A model generated the notes under the pieces. It was not told the DNA's origin. It searched no databases and worked only from the letters and a program-made list of their open reading frames with translations. Shown here piece after piece: positions 61,353-64,000 of a DNA stretch of 64,000 nt (its first letter is position 1; each line of letters starts with the position of its first letter). The position numbers were made by a program, and so were the translations under genes. This DNA is from DATHAP01 sp963762865. Lineage in GTDB: Bacteria; Actinomycetota; Actinomycetes; JACCUZ01. The stretch covers positions 62,001 through 126,000 of the forward strand of contig CAVXNC010000006.1 of assembly GCA_963762865.1 (NCBI GenBank). Direction: 5' to 3'.

Positions 61353-61398
61353 GTCAACCCAGGGTTGACGACTCGGAAGGCGTCAACCTAGGGTTGAC
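61353..61398. promoter_or_regulatory. Double 17-bp palindrome overlapping the Clp-N/HTH promoter
   Basis: GTCAACC-CAG-GGTTGAC (61353-61369) and GTCAACC-TAG-GGTTGAC (61382-61398) have identical arms and centres 29 bp apart. A -35 TTGACG (61365-61370) and -10 TAGGGT (61389-61394) lie in the two palindromes with an 18-bp spacer, six bases before ATG 61401. Occupancy would block the promoter directly, so autoregulation by the HTH protein is likely. Confidence 0.75.
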
Positions 61399-61400
61399 GC

Positions 61401-62081
61401 ATGACGCTGGACGAGCTCATCACGCAGGTCAGGACCCGCCGCCCCGACGGCACCGCGCTGGACCACCTCGCGGAGGCGGCCGGGCTGGCCGCGTTCATCG
61501 ACGAGCTGGCCGACCACCTCGTCGGGCACTTCGTGGACCAGGCCCGACGGTCGGGTGCCTCGTGGACGGCGATCGGCCAGAGCATGGGTGTCACCAAGCA
61601 GGCCGTCCAGAAGCGCTTCGTCGCCGGGGAGACCTCGCTGGACCGGTTCACGAACCGCGCCAAGGTGGTCGTCCTCAAGGCGCAGAACGTCGCGCGCGAA
61701 CGGGGCGAACAGGAGGTCACCAGCCTGCACCTCGTCCTCGGCCTGCTCGCCGAGTGGGAGGGACTGGCCGGTCGAGCCATCGAGGCAGCCGGGGTCTCGA
61801 AGGCCGCAGTGGAGACCTCTGTGGTTGAAGCCCTGCCGGAACCAGGCAGGCCGGCCCGGCAGCACTCGCCCTTCGCACCGGGCCTCAACAAGGTCCTCGA
61901 GCTCAGCGTCCGGGAAGGCCTGCGGCTCGGACACAGCTACGTCGGCACCGAGCACCTGCTGCTCGGCCTGCTGGAGTCGCGCGACGAGCCCGGTGCCCAG
62001 GTCCTCGAGGCCCTCGGCGTCTCGAAGGCGGACACGGAGGCGTGGACCCTTCAGGAGCTGTCGGAGCTGCAACGTCGATAG
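61401..62081 (+). CDS. Clp N-domain protein with N-terminal helix-turn-helix
   Basis: 226 residues. Residues about 45-75 (VDQARRSGASWTAIGQSMGVTKQAVQKRF) form a helix-turn-helix; residues about 85-226 carry a duplicated Clp N-domain (QEVTSLHLVLGLLAEWEG and HSYVGTEHLLLGLLESRDEPG). No ATPase. Such proteins occur widely in Actinobacteria; the Clp repeat may sense misfolded protein or bind ClpC. Leaderless start; the promoter is fully covered by the double palindrome. Confidence 0.88.
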   Translation: MTLDELITQVRTRRPDGTALDHLAEAAGLAAFIDELADHLVGHFVDQARRSGASWTAIGQSMGVTKQAVQKRFVAGETSLDRFTNRAKVVVLKAQNVARERGEQEVTSLHLVLGLLAEWEGLAGRAIEAAGVSKAAVETSVVEALPEPGRPARQHSPFAPGLNKVLELSVREGLRLGHSYVGTEHLLLGLLESRDEPGAQVLEALGVSKADTEAWTLQELSELQRR

Positions 62082-62253
62082 CCGTCTCGCGGACCGATGA
62101 GTTCTCAGCGGCCTGCCGGTCTCATCTGCTGTACGAGGAGTGGCGCCACACCCCGTTCGCGACAACCGAGTCATCCGGTCCCGGAGCTCGGAGATCGAGT
62201 CACTGCGGCCGTACGTCGCAACGTCGGCCGTGCGAAAGGAACCGAGGTGCGCC

Positions 62254-62490
62254 ATGTGCTCCCACCAGCCGACCTGCCCGCCCGTCACCGACGGGATCGC
62301 CAACCCACTGACCGCACGCGTCGTCGCCGACCACCCTGAGCAGGGCTGGAGCCTGCTGTGCAACGGCGTCGTACGTTTCGACGACGGCGGCGCGCTGCTG
62401 CCCGACGGGACCAGCATCCCCGCCCTCGTCACCAGCCCGCCCCGGCCAACCGCTACTCCGCGCACGCCGTCGCGGTCGCCGCGTAGGTGA
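62254..62490 (+). CDS. DUF5999 protein
   Basis: 78 residues. MCSHQPTCPP, ARVVADHPEQGWSLLCNGVVRFDDGGALLPDG is the actinobacterial DUF5999 signature, with two N-terminal Cys that could bind metal. The last 25 residues are low-complexity and may not be native. Function unknown. Confidence 0.8.
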   Translation: MCSHQPTCPPVTDGIANPLTARVVADHPEQGWSLLCNGVVRFDDGGALLPDGTSIPALVTSPPRPTATPRTPSRSPRR

Positions 62491-62655
62491 TCGTCATGAC
62501 CACGACAACCCCCACCACGACGGGCACGACCCGGATCCAGGTCCGCCGGCAGCCGCGGCCGACCGCACCGCCATCGCTGGACCTGCGCACCCCGTCCGGC
62601 CGCGAGCTTCCGTCCTACCTCGACCTCTCGCGACTCGCCGGCTCGATTGCGCCGG

Positions 62656-63185
62656 TCATCGGCCGGCGCCGAGGCACGATCCTCGGCCAGCTCGGCGAGC
62701 AGGTGCAGCTGACGGGTCATCGACCGGTTGATCATCGAACGGGTCAGGGCACGCATCCCGGGCTTGAGCCAGTAGGGCACGTAGTTCCCGCTGAGCGCGC
62801 GGCAGGAGTAGACGATGCGCGAGCCGGCGCCTTCGGGCTCCAGGTCGTAGCGGTGGACGAAGTTCACGAGCAGCTCCGCCCCGTGCTTGCGGTCGAGCCG
62901 TGACTTGGTCTCGAACTCGAAGGTGTACGACTCCGCGACGGTCACCACGGACGTGTCGTGGAACGTGCCGTTCATGTTGGCGCCGGTCGAGGAGAACCTG
63001 GTACCGACCGATGCGGGCGCTGCTTGGGCATCGAGTGACAGCAGCCGGAACGTCTTCTGGGGTGAGCGGGTCCCTGCCCACACGAGATGCGAAGGCAGGT
63101 CCAGAAGGACGTCGAGGACGCTCTGCCGGTCGGCGCGAGTCGTCGCAGCCGCTCCGAACCTGATGAGGTCGCCATCGGCGCCCAT
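62656..63185 (-). CDS. SRPBCC/polyketide-cyclase-fold protein, 3' end uncertain
   Basis: START-like lipid/hydrophobic-ligand domain of about 165 residues: DRQSVLDVLLDLPSHLVWAG, GANMNGTFHDTSVVT, SYTFEFETKSRL, SRIVYSCRALSGNYVPYW and the C-terminal helix MINRSMTRQLHLLAELAED. No in-frame stop follows; the same frame remains open antisense through the neighbouring genes. A TGA ends a neighbouring frame at 62656, so a small frameshift near the helix end is likely and I place the end there. Starts in the cupin stop (TGATG). Confidence 0.7.
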
Positions 63186-63574
63186 CACGCGCTCGTTCCG
63201 GCAATGACGGTCGGCTGCGGCGATGCGTATTGCGCCGCGGCGGACGACCAGTCGAGCAGGTGGCACGCCGCGTCACCGACCACCCACGCGTCGTGTCCCG
63301 GAAGGACCTCGAACGCGTCCCCCGCGACGAGGTCGGTGTGGGAGCCATCGTCGGTCTCGACGTGCAGCGTGCCGGTGATCAGGTAGCCGAGGTGGTGGAC
63401 CTGGCAGCTAGCGGTTCCAGCGATCGGACGGACGTCGTTCGACCAGCGCCAGCCCGGACGGAACTCGGTCCGCCCGATCGTGTGACCGCCAACGGTCACC
63501 AGGGCGTCGGCTCCTTTGGGGAACTCACGGATCTCGTCGGGCCGGTCGAGGTTCTTCACCTGTGGGGCGATCAT
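63185..63574 (-). CDS. Cupin-domain protein
   Basis: 129-residue single cupin barrel: TIGRTEFRPGWRWSNDVRPIAGTASCQVHHLGYLITGTLHV and the second motif DLVAGDAFEVLPGHDAWVVGD. The metal ligands are less clear than in enzymes of this fold. AGGAG stands five bases before ATG 63574. Co-operonic with the SRPBCC protein; a ligand-sensing or small-molecule enzyme role is possible. Confidence 0.88.
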   Translation of the reverse strand: MIAPQVKNLDRPDEIREFPKGADALVTVGGHTIGRTEFRPGWRWSNDVRPIAGTASCQVHHLGYLITGTLHVETDDGSHTDLVAGDAFEVLPGHDAWVVGDAACHLLDWSSAAAQYASPQPTVIAGTSA

Positions 63575-63686
63575 GACTGCTCCTTCTCGGTGCCGGGTGA
63601 TAACCGAGGACGCTAGGGAGCCGGGACCGGCGTCACATGAGGAGTTCTCCTCACGGATGCGGGGAATCTCCGGGGCCGGCCGATCC

Positions 63687-64000
63687 CTACATGCTGTCGA
63701 GCAGACCGTGCTGCATCGCGAACATGGTTGCCTCGGCCCGGCACGAGGCGCCGATCTTGGAGTAGATGCGCTCGACGTGGTTGCCGGCAGTCTTCGGGGT
63801 GATACCCAACTGGTCACCCACCTCGCGCAGCGTCGCACCGCGGGCGACGCGCACCAGAACCTCGATCTCGCGCGATGTCAGTCCGGCCGGCGCGATCGGC
63901 TTACGACGTCGCGCATGCCCGGCAGCGGCGAGCACCCAATCGACAGCGTCACCGCGCAGGGTGCCTGCCCGTGCCATGTCCCGCAGCTCGCGCGCGGCCG
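63687..64000 (-). CDS. LuxR-type regulator (HD-domain family), N-terminally cut by the window
   Basis: C-terminal end of a regulator. LRDMARAGTLRGDAVDWVLAAAGH is the linker seen at the end of HD-domain LuxR regulators, then LTSREIEVLVRVARGATLREVGDQLGITPKTAGNHVERIYSKIGASCRAEA is the LuxR helix-turn-helix. The right edge removes the rest. It lies upstream of the cupin-SRPBCC pair on the same strand and may control it. Confidence 0.85.
   Translation of the reverse strand, partial: AARELRDMARAGTLRGDAVDWVLAAAGHARRRKPIAPAGLTSREIEVLVRVARGATLREVGDQLGITPKTAGNHVERIYSKIGASCRAEATMFAMQHGLLDSM

Noticed and set aside
62487..62903. Forward frame of 138 codons starting with a Thr-rich stretch
   Set aside because: Its second half is antisense to the SRPBCC gene and the first part is low-complexity with no homologue.

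Overview
The window is high-GC actinobacterial DNA. Many genes start at GTG, most promoters appear to be leaderless (a TANNNT box 6 or 7 bases before the start codon), and it carries a mabA/inhA-like fabG-fabI pair, DUF3099, DUF1206 and DUF5999 proteins, an actinobacterial glycogen synthase and many two-component and LuxR regulators. The gene content fits the Nocardioides group, but that placement is inference from family resemblance only.

Layout. 1-8.8 kb: an acyl-CoA dehydrogenase cut by the left edge, a hybrid sensor kinase, an ABC exporter with a palindromic operator at its start, and a NarL-type kinase/regulator pair. 8.8-16.9 kb: housekeeping genes (phosphotransferase, SDR, LD-carboxypeptidase, acetyltransferase, GH15 glucosidase, SURF1, moaA, DUF3099, dodecin). 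16.9-21.9 kb: a stressosome operon (RsbR, RsbS, a stand-alone RsbU N-domain) led by one protein that joins a sigma factor, a zinc anti-sigma motif and an RsbT kinase. Two related small proteins flank it, and an ANTAR protein lies next door. 23.07-28.96 kb: an integrated element of about 5.9 kb bounded by a perfect 34-bp direct repeat. It is inserted at the 3' end of tldE and has a tyrosine recombinase at its right end and 11-bp-periodic arm-type repeats at both ends. 28.9-32.9 kb: tldE, tldD and a quinone reductase. 32.9-34.5 kb: fabG-fabI. 34.5-43.8 kb: storage-polymer genes, comprising a Mur ligase that resembles cyanophycin synthetase without its ATP-grasp domain, a glycosyltransferase, a glycogen-debranching-type enzyme, a hydrolase, cyanophycin synthetase and cyanophycinase. 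43.9-49.7 kb: sixA, a DinB protein, a ketopantoate-reductase-family protein, serB and divergent glgC/glgA. 49.7-64 kb: membrane and transport genes, NfeD/SPFH, a lytic transglycosylase, a large AAA/TPR regulator, an rRNA/tRNA methyltransferase, a copper-monooxygenase-like lipoprotein, a Clp-N/HTH protein under a double palindrome, a cupin, an SRPBCC protein and the end of an HD/LuxR-type regulator.

How the parts fit. Glycogen synthesis (glgC, glgA) and breakdown (debranching enzyme) sit near cyanophycin synthesis and breakdown, so the region manages carbon and nitrogen reserves. The stressosome operon appears to link stress sensing to a sigma factor inside a single polypeptide, which would bypass the usual RsbU-RsbV-RsbW relay. 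That is the most unusual system seen here. Four genes are broken by a single extra base. This looks more like sequence error than decay, although it was not possible to tell from the sequence alone.
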